A stretch of 64,000 bases of DNA from Nocardioides currus. Lineage in GTDB: Bacteria > Actinomycetota > Actinomycetes > Propionibacteriales > Nocardioidaceae. This document shows, one piece after another, positions 24,900-32,324 of this stretch (position 1 is its first letter; each line of letters opens with the position of its first letter). A program made the position numbers and the translations under genes. The notes below the pieces were generated by a model that did not search any database, had not been told where the DNA came from, and saw nothing but the letters and a program-made list of their open reading frames with translations. The stretch lies in contig NZ_PYXZ01000013.1 of assembly GCF_003057875.1 (NCBI RefSeq), positions 62,427-126,426 on the forward strand, given 5' to 3'.

Positions 24900-26747
24900 T
24901 CAGGTGATGACGACCGGCTGGCCGCCCGAGACGAGCCGCCAGTCGACGGATGCGAACGCGGCGGGGTCGATGGTGCCGTTGGCCGTGACCCAGTCGATCA
25001 ACAGCTGGCGGATCTCGTTCTGGCGGTTGTAGACGACCGGCGCGGTCGAGACGTGCGGGAACCCGCCGCCGCCCGACTGGCGGTAGTTGTTGACCGCCAT
25101 CGCGAACTCCTGCGTCGCGGTCACCGGCACCCCGCCGTACGACAGGTCGAGGATCCGGGAGCCGACCGGCTGGGCGATGTCGATGTCGTAGGTGAGCGGT
25201 GCGTCGAGCCCGGCGATCGTGTCGAAGTTGTAGTCGGGGGTGCCGTTGGGGGCGGTGGTAGTGACGGCGTTGGTGACGTCGGCGACCGCGAACGGACCGG
25301 GTCCGGCGACCTGCTTGAAGTAGCGCGCGGTGAACTCGAGGTAGTCCTTGACCTGGGCGCCGGTCACCTTCACACCGAGCAGCGTGTTGTCGTAGATGTA
25401 GAGCCCGGCGACGTCGCGGACCGTGACCTGCCCGGCCGGGAACGACGCGGCCCGGTTGAACGGGGCGGCGATCGAGAGCACGGGGAGGGTGGCGTCGGCC
25501 CCGGTCAGGCCGGCCTTGACCGCGTCGGCCTGGACGAAGTTGACGAAGTCGATGATCGGCACGTCCTCGACCACGGCCCGGGCCGCGGACAGCGCGGCGG
25601 CGGAGGTGCCGACGGGCGAGTTGACGTAGGCGACGACGGTGTCGTGCTGCTTCTGCACGGCCTTCAGCACCGCGGGGTCGGCGGGCACGGCGTTGGAGTT
25701 GAGGGTCTGCGAGTGCGCGCCGACCAGCTTCCACCGGCCGTGGTGCAGCTCGACGTCCAGGTCGATCATGGCGACCCGCATGCCCCAGTAGAGCGGCTCG
25801 CAGAGCACCACCTCCTGCCCGGTGGTCGCGTTGGTGACGCGCCGCTCGGCGATCTCCTTGTGCGCGTGGCCGACCAGGATCGCGTCCACGCCCGGCACCT
25901 GCTCGGCCACGAGGGTGGCGGCGTTCTCGGGGTAGGGGAGCGCGTCGCCGTACGACGAGGACGTGTCGGCGCCGCTGTGGGCGGACACGACGACCAGGTC
26001 GCAACCGCGTCGCTTCATCTCCGGGACGAACTTCGCGGCCTGCTCCACCAGACCGGGGAACTCCATGCGGCCCTCGACGTTGGCCTTGTCCCAGATGGCG
26101 ATGCCCGGGTTGGTGAGCCCGAGGATGCCGACCTTGAGGTTGGCTCCGTGCCGCTGCTTGAAGGTCTTGATGACGTACGGCGGGAACACCGGCCGCTTCG
26201 TCGCCGGGTCGACCGCGTTGGCGCCCAGCAGCGGGAAGTCGAGCTGGGACTCGAACCTGCGGAGCGTGTCGATGCCGTAGTTGAACTCGTGGTTGCCGAG
26301 CGCCGCGGCGTCGTAGCCGACGAGGTTCATGGCGTTGGCCATCGGGTGCCGGCCGCCGCCCGTGATCGGCTCGATGCGCGCGTAGTAGTAGGCGAGCGGG
26401 GTGCCCTGCAGGGTGTCGCCGGCGTCCAGCGTCAGCACCGACTGGTCGCGGAGCCTCGCGCGGGCGGCCTTGATGACCGCGGCGACCTTGGCGACCCCGA
26501 TGTCGTCGTGGTCGGCGTTGTCGAACTCGGCGTTCTTGAAGTAGTCCCAGTTGAAGACGTTGCCGTGCAGGTCGGTCGTGCCGAGCACGGTGACGCGCGT
26601 CCGCGACCGGCCGTGCCCGTGTCCGCGCCCGCCGTGCCCGCCGTGCGCGTCGGCGGGGAGGGGGACGGCGACGAATCCGGCGGCGGCGAGGATCGCGGCG
26701 CCGCTGAGGGCCGTACGGCGCGTGGTGGCAGGTGTTTCCAGGGTCAT
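24900..26747 (-). CDS. Exported bifunctional 2',3'-cyclic-nucleotide phosphodiesterase / 5'-nucleotidase-type metallophosphoesterase
   Basis: A 615-residue exported enzyme, with a Tat-like signal (TTRRTALSGAAILAAAGFVAV) and then a His/Gly-rich stretch at 35-46. The two-metal phosphoesterase domain has TTDLHGNVFNWDYF (Asp59, His61), LTLDAGDTLQGTPLAYYYA, AALGNHEFNYG, VVSAHSGAD and VGHAHKEIAERRV. The C-terminal domain that binds the nucleotide base has NYRQSGGGGFPHV, with the aromatic sandwich region. HGNVFNWDYF is closest to CpdB-type enzymes. It would release nucleosides and phosphate outside the cell. ATG at 26747. The gene is likely monocistronic, ended by the hairpins at 24830. Confidence 0.9.
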   Translation of the reverse strand: MTLETPATTRRTALSGAAILAAAGFVAVPLPADAHGGHGGRGHGHGRSRTRVTVLGTTDLHGNVFNWDYFKNAEFDNADHDDIGVAKVAAVIKAARARLRDQSVLTLDAGDTLQGTPLAYYYARIEPITGGGRHPMANAMNLVGYDAAALGNHEFNYGIDTLRRFESQLDFPLLGANAVDPATKRPVFPPYVIKTFKQRHGANLKVGILGLTNPGIAIWDKANVEGRMEFPGLVEQAAKFVPEMKRRGCDLVVVSAHSGADTSSSYGDALPYPENAATLVAEQVPGVDAILVGHAHKEIAERRVTNATTGQEVVLCEPLYWGMRVAMIDLDVELHHGRWKLVGAHSQTLNSNAVPADPAVLKAVQKQHDTVVAYVNSPVGTSAAALSAARAVVEDVPIIDFVNFVQADAVKAGLTGADATLPVLSIAAPFNRAASFPAGQVTVRDVAGLYIYDNTLLGVKVTGAQVKDYLEFTARYFKQVAGPGPFAVADVTNAVTTTAPNGTPDYNFDTIAGLDAPLTYDIDIAQPVGSRILDLSYGGVPVTATQEFAMAVNNYRQSGGGGFPHVSTAPVVYNRQNEIRQLLIDWVTANGTIDPAAFASVDWRLVSGGQPVVIT

Positions 26748-26828
26748 GTGGGACTTCCCGAGAGTGGAGTGGATGGGGCTCCATCTACCTACAGGACCGG
26801 CCGGACGGTCAACCGCGGGTCGCGGTGA

Positions 26829-27581
26829 TCAGTCGAGCTTCCCCAGGATCGCCGCGACGCCGAGCACCGCGAGGGCGACGACCGCGCCCCCGCCGCCGAT
26901 GGCGCCCACGACGAGGGCGCCCTTGGACTCGGCCGGCAGCGTCGCCCAGAAGCCGGTGCGGTAGCCCGACGCCGCCAGCACCGCTCGCACGGGCTCGTGC
27001 AGCTCGCGGGACGAGAACCGGACGTCGACCTGGCGCCCCACGGAGCCGTCGGTGCCGACGCCCCACTCGATGCGGCGCTGGTAGGACCAGGTGCGTCCCG
27101 ACTGCACGCGGACGCGGCCCGAGAGGCGTGCCGGACCGGCATCGAGGTCGAGGTCCTGCTCGTAGTCGCGCACCACGGCGACACCGGGACGGGTGGCGAC
27201 CACCTCCACGCCGCGCACCACCTTCACGCGGTGCGCCGACGCCCAGCCGAGGAACGTCGCGTCGGCGAGGTCGGCATGGATGCGGATCGTGCTGCCCTCC
27301 AGGTCGACGGCGTACGGCGTGCCGGCCAGCCGCTCGCGGACCAGGTCGGCGACGCGGTCGAACGGCAGGGTCCCGTCCGCGGTCGCCGGCAGCCCTGTCC
27401 GGTCGGCGGTCTGCTCGCGCCGGGTGGCCGGCACCCACCACGCCATCACCAGCCCGACGAGGAGGAAGACGAGCCCGACGAGCAGCACCCACTCGCCGGT
27501 GACGACCGCCGCCACCGCCAGGCCGAGCCCGAGAGCGCTGAAGGCGAACGACATCACGGTCATCGGGATCCAGGTCTTCAC
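26829..27581 (-). CDS. Membrane protein of unknown function (250 aa)
   Basis: Two N-terminal membrane helices (TVMSFAFSALGLGLAVAAVV and WVLLVGLVFLLVGLVMAWWV) precede a cytoplasmic or external domain of about 150 residues. That domain has strands typical of a DUF-type membrane-associated fold (EGSTIRIHADLADATFLGW, SGRVRVQSGRTWSYQRRIEW), and a final helix (ALVVGAIGGGGAVVALAVLG) ends the protein. I do not recognise it. The start is the GTG at 27581, or the ATG six codons later. It follows the ceramidase-like gene by 12 bases, so the two probably share an mRNA. Confidence 0.65.
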   Translation of the reverse strand: MKTWIPMTVMSFAFSALGLGLAVAAVVTGEWVLLVGLVFLLVGLVMAWWVPATRREQTADRTGLPATADGTLPFDRVADLVRERLAGTPYAVDLEGSTIRIHADLADATFLGWASAHRVKVVRGVEVVATRPGVAVVRDYEQDLDLDAGPARLSGRVRVQSGRTWSYQRRIEWGVGTDGSVGRQVDVRFSSRELHEPVRAVLAASGYRTGFWATLPAESKGALVVGAIGGGGAVVALAVLGVAAILGKLD

Positions 27582-27593
27582 CGCCCGATCACA

Positions 27594-28391
27594 TCACGCG
27601 GGGGAGGTGGGACGTTCCGAGGCGTAGAGCCGGTGCAGGAAGTAGGCCGCGACCGCGCACAGCACGTGCCACGCGGCGTGGCCCTGCAGCAGGGAGTGCG
27701 GGTCGCACCACCCGTGCTGTGAGGCGTTCCAGATCACGAAGGCGACGAGCATCGAGGCGAGGGCCGCGACGCCGAAGGAGATCGTGCGCCGCGTCTCGCC
27801 GCGTCGCCACAGGACGGTCTCCAGCACCACCGCGGCGACGAGCAGCACCCCGAACGCGAGGTTGCCGGCGACGTGCACGACCGGCACCGGTCGCGACCAC
27901 AGGCCGGCGAGCTCGCAGCCGAGCACGCACGTGGCGTACGCGACACCGAAGGCCGCCGGACCGCGGCGAGCGACCCGCACCCAGGCGTACGCCGCCGCGA
28001 ATCCCGCGACGAGATACATGCTGAGCAGGTCGAGGTGCCCGCCGAGCTCGCTCTGCGTGGCGTGCATCGCGGCGGAGCCGGGACCGAGGAGCACCACGAT
28101 GCAGGCGAGGGCGGTCTGCAACCGGCGTGGCATCACGGAGCCGGCAGCTGCGGTCGAGCCCGCGTGCGCGGCGATCGCCAGGCCCGCCAGCACGAAGCCG
28201 AGGTTGGACCAGCTGTTGGCGGGCTGGAGGACCGCGCCGGAGCGCGCTGCCTCGCAGAAGTTCGACCCCCGTCCCACGTCGGGACCCAGCCACGCCTGCC
28301 CGACCGCCGCCACGAGCAGGCCCACCGACAGCACCGCGACGGCGCCGGTGACCACGAGTGGGCGTGTGGACTGCATGCGCCATCTGACCAT
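27594..28391 (-). CDS. Ceramidase-family (CREST-type) membrane hydrolase
   Basis: The 265-residue protein has seven hydrophobic helices and the alkaline-ceramidase pattern: NFCEAARSGAVLQPANSWSN near the start, a HATQSELGGHLDLLSMYLV segment with conserved His/Asp, and QGHAAWHVLCAVAAYFLHRL near the end. In the CREST superfamily these His/Asp/Ser residues hold a Zn ion that cleaves amide bonds in the membrane; the bacterial substrate is unknown. The longer start at 28391 (MVRWRMQ) and the internal ATG at 28376 are both possible. It is convergent with nothing, and is followed 12 bases later by a small membrane-protein gene. Confidence 0.7.
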   Translation of the reverse strand: MVRWRMQSTRPLVVTGAVAVLSVGLLVAAVGQAWLGPDVGRGSNFCEAARSGAVLQPANSWSNLGFVLAGLAIAAHAGSTAAAGSVMPRRLQTALACIVVLLGPGSAAMHATQSELGGHLDLLSMYLVAGFAAAYAWVRVARRGPAAFGVAYATCVLGCELAGLWSRPVPVVHVAGNLAFGVLLVAAVVLETVLWRRGETRRTISFGVAALASMLVAFVIWNASQHGWCDPHSLLQGHAAWHVLCAVAAYFLHRLYASERPTSPA

Positions 28392-28418
28392 GAGCCCGAC
28401 GGGCGACCGACCGAGCGA

Positions 28419-28436
28419 CCGGGACCGCGGTCCCGG
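28419..28436. repeat. Perfect 18-bp palindrome
   Basis: CCGGGACCGCGGTCCCGG reads the same on both strands and lies 28 bases upstream of the ceramidase-like start. It could be an operator or a cruciform-forming site; with no loop it is a poor terminator. Confidence 0.6.
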
Positions 28437-28583
28437 GAGCAGCCAGGACCCGGCCGGCTGTCCGACGACTGCCCGATGACGTCGGGACACCCGTCCCGGG
28501 CGCGCGCGGCTCCTCCCGCCGGGGTCGGGCCGGCGGCCTGCGCGCCTTCGAGCTCGCCCTCTCCCTCCTCCAGGTCGCCCCCT

Positions 28584-28749
28584 GGAGGGCGGCGGCGGAC
28601 TCCTCACGTCCGGCCGAGGCGACCGAGCCGCCGGGCTCGAGGTCTCGGTCCGGGGCGTCGACACGGTGGACGACCTGCACCGGGCGGTCGAGATGGGGGT
28701 CACCCGCGTGCTCACGGGCCGCCCCGAGGTGGTCGGGCGGGCGTGCTGA
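28584..28749 (+). pseudogene. Possible 3' remnant resembling the end of a glycerophosphodiester phosphodiesterase
   Basis: In the frame ending at TGA 28747-28749, the residues GLEVSVRGVDTVDDLHRAVE and MGVTRVLTGRPEVVGRAC resemble the end of a TIM-barrel GDPD (strand, then a (V/T)xD.xxxxxxxxGVxxxxTxRP segment). Upstream the frame dissolves into Arg/Pro-rich noise with no start codon, and another frame gives GLRAFELALSLLQVAPWR. It could be a decayed gene with frameshifts, or chance. Confidence 0.25.
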
Positions 28750-28791
28750 GCGGGACGCGTCCTCGACTCAGTCGTTGTGCGCGCGATGGTC

Positions 28792-28797
28792 TAGATT
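28792..28797 (+). promoter_or_regulatory. -10 box of the ctlX promoter
   Basis: TAGATT, eight bases, then the GTG at 28806. This decides the start inside a frame that is open far upstream. Confidence 0.5.
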
Positions 28798-28805
28798 CAC
28801 GCCCC

Positions 28806-29837
28806 GTGAGTGCTCAGGCCCCTTCTGCCGTCATCCTGATCCGCGCCGAGCGGTTCACCCCCAACCCCGCGACCGCCGCCGACAACGCCTTCCAGGGCGA
28901 CGTGCCGACCGGTCAGTCCGAGGACGAGATCTCGGCCCGGGCGCTGGCGGAGATGGATGCGCTCGCGGCGGCGCTGCGCGACGCGGGGGTGCGGGTGCAC
29001 GTCTTCGCCGACGAGGACCACACGCGCCCGGACAGCGTGTTCCCCAACAACTGGCTCTCGACCCACGCCGGCGGCTCCGTCGCGGTCTACCCGATGTATG
29101 CCTCCAACCGCCGCCACGAGCGGCGCACGGACGTGCTGGAGATGCTGAAGTCCGACTATCGCGTGCAGTCGATCGTCGACTACTCCGGCCTCGAGCCCGA
29201 CGGCATCTTCCTCGAGGGCACCGGGGCGATGGTCCTCGACCACGTCTCCCGGGTGGCCTACACCGCGCGCAGCCACCGCGCCGACATCGCGGTGCTCGAG
29301 CGCTTCTGCACCGACTTCAACTACGAGCCGATGGCCTTCGACGCCGTCGACGCGGGCGGCGTGCCGGTCTACCACACCAACGTGATCGCCTGCGTCGGCA
29401 CCGAGGTCGCGATGATCGCGCTCGAGATGATCCCCGACGAGGTGCGCCGCGAGCAGGTCCGCGAGCGCCTGAGCGTCAACGGCCGTCAGGTCGTCGAGCT
29501 GACCGAGGACCAGATCCGCGAGTTCGCGGGCAACGCCGTCGAGCTGTGCGGTCGTACGCCGGAGGGCAAGCGTCGCTACATCATGGCGATGTCCTCGCGG
29601 GCGCGCCGCAGCCTGCGACCCGACCAGGTCGCGGTGATCGAGGAGTCCTGCGAGATCGTCGACGTCGACATCCCGACCATCGAGCTCGCCGGCGGGTCGG
29701 TGCGCTGCATGATCGCCGGTGTGCACCTCGACCGGCGGGTGCCGCTCGAGGAGGCCGTGCTCACCGAGGCGGTCGAGGCGATCAACGAGGACAACCCGGT
29801 CACCCCCGACGGCCGCAACATCGCCAACTTCGACTGA
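28806..29837 (+). CDS. ctlX: Citrulline/arginine-deiminase-superfamily hydrolase (CtlX-like)
   Basis: The 343-residue protein belongs to the guanidino-group-modifying superfamily. Landmarks are FPNNWLSTH (79-87), FLEGTGAMVLD (135-145), a catalytic His in VYHTNVIACVGTE (His190) and a nucleophilic Cys in AGGSVRCMIAG (Cys301). Together they give the Glu/Asp-His-Cys triad. CtlX-type enzymes hydrolyse citrulline or related ureido amino acids; DDAH or arginine deiminase activity is the alternative. The GTG start is supported by the leaderless -10. The stop overlaps the thioesterase start as TGATG, so the two are translationally coupled. Confidence 0.85.
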   Translation: MSAQAPSAVILIRAERFTPNPATAADNAFQGDVPTGQSEDEISARALAEMDALAAALRDAGVRVHVFADEDHTRPDSVFPNNWLSTHAGGSVAVYPMYASNRRHERRTDVLEMLKSDYRVQSIVDYSGLEPDGIFLEGTGAMVLDHVSRVAYTARSHRADIAVLERFCTDFNYEPMAFDAVDAGGVPVYHTNVIACVGTEVAMIALEMIPDEVRREQVRERLSVNGRQVVELTEDQIREFAGNAVELCGRTPEGKRRYIMAMSSRARRSLRPDQVAVIEESCEIVDVDIPTIELAGGSVRCMIAGVHLDRRVPLEEAVLTEAVEAINEDNPVTPDGRNIANFD

Positions 29838-30262
29838 TGGACACGACCGAGCCGGCCTTCCGACGCGTCGCCGCCAGCTTCGCGAAGCAGGGGCTGATGG
29901 CGCACCTGGGCGCCCGGCTCGGTGAGGTCTCGCCCGGCGAGGTCCACATCCACCTGCCGATGAGCCCGTCGGTCACCCAGCAGCACGGCTACTTCCACGG
30001 CGGGGCGACCACGACCATCGCGGACAGCGCCGGCGGGTACGCAGCGCTCACGCTGCTGGACGACGCCACGGAGGTGCTGGCCGTCGAGCTCAAGGTCAAC
30101 CTGCTCGCCCCGGCGATCGGCGACGAGCTCGAGGCGGTCGGCACGGTGCTCCGGTCGGGGCGCACGCTGACCGTCTGCCGGATGGACGTGTTCGCCCGGT
30201 CCGGCTCCGAGCGGAAGCTGGTCGCGGCGGGGCAGCAGACCGTGATCGCCGTACGCGCCTGA
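29837..30262 (+). CDS. PaaI-type hotdog-fold thioesterase
   Basis: The 141-residue protein has the hotdog thioesterase pattern QQHGYFHGGATTTIADSAGG, with the catalytic HGG-x-x-x-x-x-x-D-x-x-x-G motif, followed by VELKVNLLAPAIGDELEAVG and GRTLTVCRMDVFA. Such enzymes cleave short or aromatic acyl-CoA thioesters as homotetramers. Its link with ctlX is only positional; co-translation through TGATG is clear, but a joint pathway is not. Confidence 0.85.
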   Translation: MDTTEPAFRRVAASFAKQGLMAHLGARLGEVSPGEVHIHLPMSPSVTQQHGYFHGGATTTIADSAGGYAALTLLDDATEVLAVELKVNLLAPAIGDELEAVGTVLRSGRTLTVCRMDVFARSGSERKLVAAGQQTVIAVRA

Positions 30263-30290
30263 GGGAACCTCGACGGCCGCGGCGGTGTAG
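30263..30290 (+). promoter_or_regulatory. ECF-sigma promoter, copy 1 (before the sigma gene)
   Basis: GGGAACC (30263-30269), 14 bases, then GGTGTAG (30284-30290). The same two boxes with the same 14-base spacing recur at 31580. A GGAAC -35 and GT-rich -10 are typical ECF-group boxes, so the sigma factor probably drives its own gene. Confidence 0.7.
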
Positions 30291-30317
30291 ACAGGGTGCT
30301 GGCTCCCACCGAACGGA

Positions 30318-30878
30318 GTGACGATCAGCGCCGATGACGATGCCGTCCTGGTCGCCCACGCACGCGCGGGCGACCCCGACGCGTTCGCCGTGCTGGTGCG
30401 CCGCCACGCCCCGATGGCCATGCGCACGGCCGCGCTGCTGGGGGCCGGCGCGAACGCGGAGGACGTCGTGCAGGACGCGCTGGTGAAGGCCTACGGCTCC
30501 CTCGGACGCTTCCGCGAGGGGCGCCCGTTCCGGGCGTGGCTGCTGCGGATCGTGGCCAACGAGACCCGCAACGCGCACCGGTCGTCCACCCGGCGCAGCG
30601 CGCGCGAGCAGCGGACACCACCGCCGGAGCTGCTCGACCCGGTCGGCGAGGTGGTGCACCGCGAGGAGAAGCAGCGCCTCCTCGACGCCCTCGACCGGCT
30701 CCCGGTCACGTTGCGCGCCGTCGTCACCTGCCGCTACCTGCTCGAGCTGGACGAGGCCGAGACCGCCGAGGTGCTGTCCGTGCCCCGCGGCACCGTGAAG
30801 TCGCGCCTGAGTCGGGGGCTCGCGCGGTTGCGCGTCGAGCTGGACGCCGGGACGGACAGCGAGGTGGGCCATGTCTGA
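30318..30878 (+). CDS. ECF-family RNA polymerase sigma factor
   Basis: The 186-residue protein has sigma region 2 at about 9-85 (DAFAVLVRRHAPMAMRTA, GANAEDVVQDALVKAYGSLG, RPFRAWLLRIVANETRNAHR) and region 4 at about 118-172 (LLDALDRLPVTLRAVVTCRY, ETAEVLSVPRGTVKSRLSRG). Regions 1.1 and 3 are absent, as in ECF sigmas. The start is the GTG at 30318. It overlaps the next gene, its likely anti-sigma factor, by eight bases. Two matching promoters, in front of this gene and in front of the small secreted protein at 31635, define a likely autoregulated regulon. Confidence 0.92.
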   Translation: MTISADDDAVLVAHARAGDPDAFAVLVRRHAPMAMRTAALLGAGANAEDVVQDALVKAYGSLGRFREGRPFRAWLLRIVANETRNAHRSSTRRSAREQRTPPPELLDPVGEVVHREEKQRLLDALDRLPVTLRAVVTCRYLLELDEAETAEVLSVPRGTVKSRLSRGLARLRVELDAGTDSEVGHV

Positions 30879-31578
30879 CGCCCTCGAGGCACGACTGCGC
30901 GAGCTCGGCCGCGACGTGCGGGTCGAGGTCCCGCGCGACCTCGAGGCCGCGGTGATGACCCGGGTGCGCGCGGCGCCGGTGCCGTCCGTGGGTCGCCGGA
31001 CCCGCCTGCGCCGCTGGGTGGCCGGTGCCTTCCTCGGGCTGCTGGGCGTCGGCGTCGTGGCGTCGCCGGTGGGCGCCTCCGTCCTCGACTGGTTCGGGTT
31101 CCACGGCGTGGTCGTCGTCGGGGGGCAGCCGCGGGCCACCGACGAGCCGACGGTGCCGGGCGAGCCGGCGGGCCTCGGCCTGGACGCCGCCGCGGACCTG
31201 GCCGGCTTCACCCCGGTCGTGCCGGCCCTGCTGGGGGACCCGGACGGGGTCGCCGTCTCGGCCGACGGCGAGATCGTCTCGCTGTCCTGGGGCAGCGGCG
31301 AGGACACTGTGCGCCTCGACGAGTTCCGTGGCTCGATCGACCCGATGTTCCTCAAGTCGGTCGACCAGTCACGGATCGTCACGATCGACGCCGGGGTCGC
31401 CCTGTGGCTGGCCACGCCGCACGACGTCGGCGTGGTCACCGACGACGGGAGCACGCGGCGCCTCGATGCACGCCTGGCCGCACCCACGCTGGTCTGGACG
31501 CAGGGCGACCTCACGCTGCGCCTCGAGGGCGACCGCACCCTCGAGCAGGCGGTCGCGATCGCCGAGTCCGCCCGCTGA
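30871..31578 (+). CDS. Membrane-bound anti-sigma factor candidate
   Basis: The 235-residue protein has an N-terminal cytoplasmic segment of about 48 residues (LEARLRELGRDVRVEVPRDL, basic), one membrane helix (VAGAFLGLLGVGVVASPVGA) and an external domain with WFGFHGVVVVGGQPRATDEP and repeated beta strands. The topology, the eight-base overlap with an ECF sigma gene and the missing zinc-finger (HxxxCxxC) motif suggest a non-ZAS anti-sigma factor. The external domain may sense the envelope stimulus. The family itself is not recognised. Confidence 0.7.
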   Translation: MSDALEARLRELGRDVRVEVPRDLEAAVMTRVRAAPVPSVGRRTRLRRWVAGAFLGLLGVGVVASPVGASVLDWFGFHGVVVVGGQPRATDEPTVPGEPAGLGLDAAADLAGFTPVVPALLGDPDGVAVSADGEIVSLSWGSGEDTVRLDEFRGSIDPMFLKSVDQSRIVTIDAGVALWLATPHDVGVVTDDGSTRRLDARLAAPTLVWTQGDLTLRLEGDRTLEQAVAIAESAR

Positions 31579-31579
31579 G

Positions 31580-31606
31580 GGGAACCGATCGGCCGGCGGC
31601 GGTGTA
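31580..31606 (+). promoter_or_regulatory. ECF-sigma promoter, copy 2 (before the small secreted protein)
   Basis: GGGAACC (31580-31586), 14 bases, then GGTGTA (31601-31606), with the identical CGGCGGTGTA context of copy 1. It begins two bases after the anti-sigma stop and 29 bases before the ATG at 31635. Confidence 0.7.
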
Positions 31607-31634
31607 TCACTGGCAGCCGATCCGAGGAGGAGCC

Positions 31635-32315
31635 ATGCGCCGGACGCTGGCCGTCGCCGTACTCACCGTGTGGGTCCTGCTGGGACTCCCCGCCACCGCC
31701 CACGCGGGTGGCCCGACCAGTGTCCTCATCACGCAGCCGGCCGCGGGGCGCGCGACCGCGCTCTACTACACCGCGGGGGAGTACGCCGAGCTCGAGCGGC
31801 TGATCACCTCCGAGCCCCACCTGGGTGACGCCGAGGCGCCCGGTGCCGGCGACGCCACGACCTACCAGCTGACCTGGCTGCTCCACGACGTGCAGGTCTG
31901 GCGGACCGACGCGCTCACGGTGGCCGACGACGGGTCGGTGTTCGTGCGCACCGTGTTCCTGGACGGGACGGGTGGCCCGGAGGTCGGCGACACGGGCCCG
32001 CGGCGAGTGGTGCGCGGTCCGGAGCTGGCGGTGCTGCTCGACAAGGTCGTCGGCCGGAGCGCAGCCGCGGCGACCGCGGTGCAGCCCGTGCAGCCGATGG
32101 GCCACGAACCGACCGTGGCGCCGGCAGCTGCGGAGCCGACCACGCGATGGTTCACGCTGGCGGGGTGGCGCTGGCTGGTGCCGGGCCTGGTCGCGGGCCT
32201 GCTCCTCGGCTTCCTGGCGGTACGGCGCGGAGCACCTCCCGAGCCTCGTCGGGTGCTGGTCGACGTCTCCCCGTCCGACGAGCCCGCCCGTCGGGGCTCC
32301 GCCGTGCACCCCTGA
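31635..32315 (+). CDS. Secreted, C-terminally anchored protein, likely ECF-sigma target
   Basis: The 226-residue protein has a signal peptide (VAVLTVWVLLGLPATAHAG) and an external domain of about 150 residues beginning GGPTSVLITQPAAGRATALY and including TYQLTWLLHDVQVWRTDAL and VFVRTVFLDGTGGPEVGDTG. An Ala/Pro-rich linker and a C-terminal helix (WLVPGLVAGLLLGFLAV) with a basic tail follow. This is the layout of a wall-facing anchored sensor. No enzymatic motif is seen. GAGGAGGAGCC precedes the ATG. The promoter at 31580 links it to the upstream sigma factor, so it could be an effector or part of the sensing unit. Confidence 0.7.
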   Translation: MRRTLAVAVLTVWVLLGLPATAHAGGPTSVLITQPAAGRATALYYTAGEYAELERLITSEPHLGDAEAPGAGDATTYQLTWLLHDVQVWRTDALTVADDGSVFVRTVFLDGTGGPEVGDTGPRRVVRGPELAVLLDKVVGRSAAAATAVQPVQPMGHEPTVAPAAAEPTTRWFTLAGWRWLVPGLVAGLLLGFLAVRRGAPPEPRRVLVDVSPSDEPARRGSAVHP

Positions 32316-32324
32316 GCGGTCGGG

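Larger units (their letters stand above)
28392..28805. other. 414-bp intergenic stretch with a perfect palindrome and a possible gene remnant
   Basis: The stretch lies between divergent genes. It holds the 18-bp palindrome at 28419, a plus-strand tail frame at 28584-28749, and the ctlX promoter at its right end. No intact gene could be supported on either strand. Confidence 0.6.
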
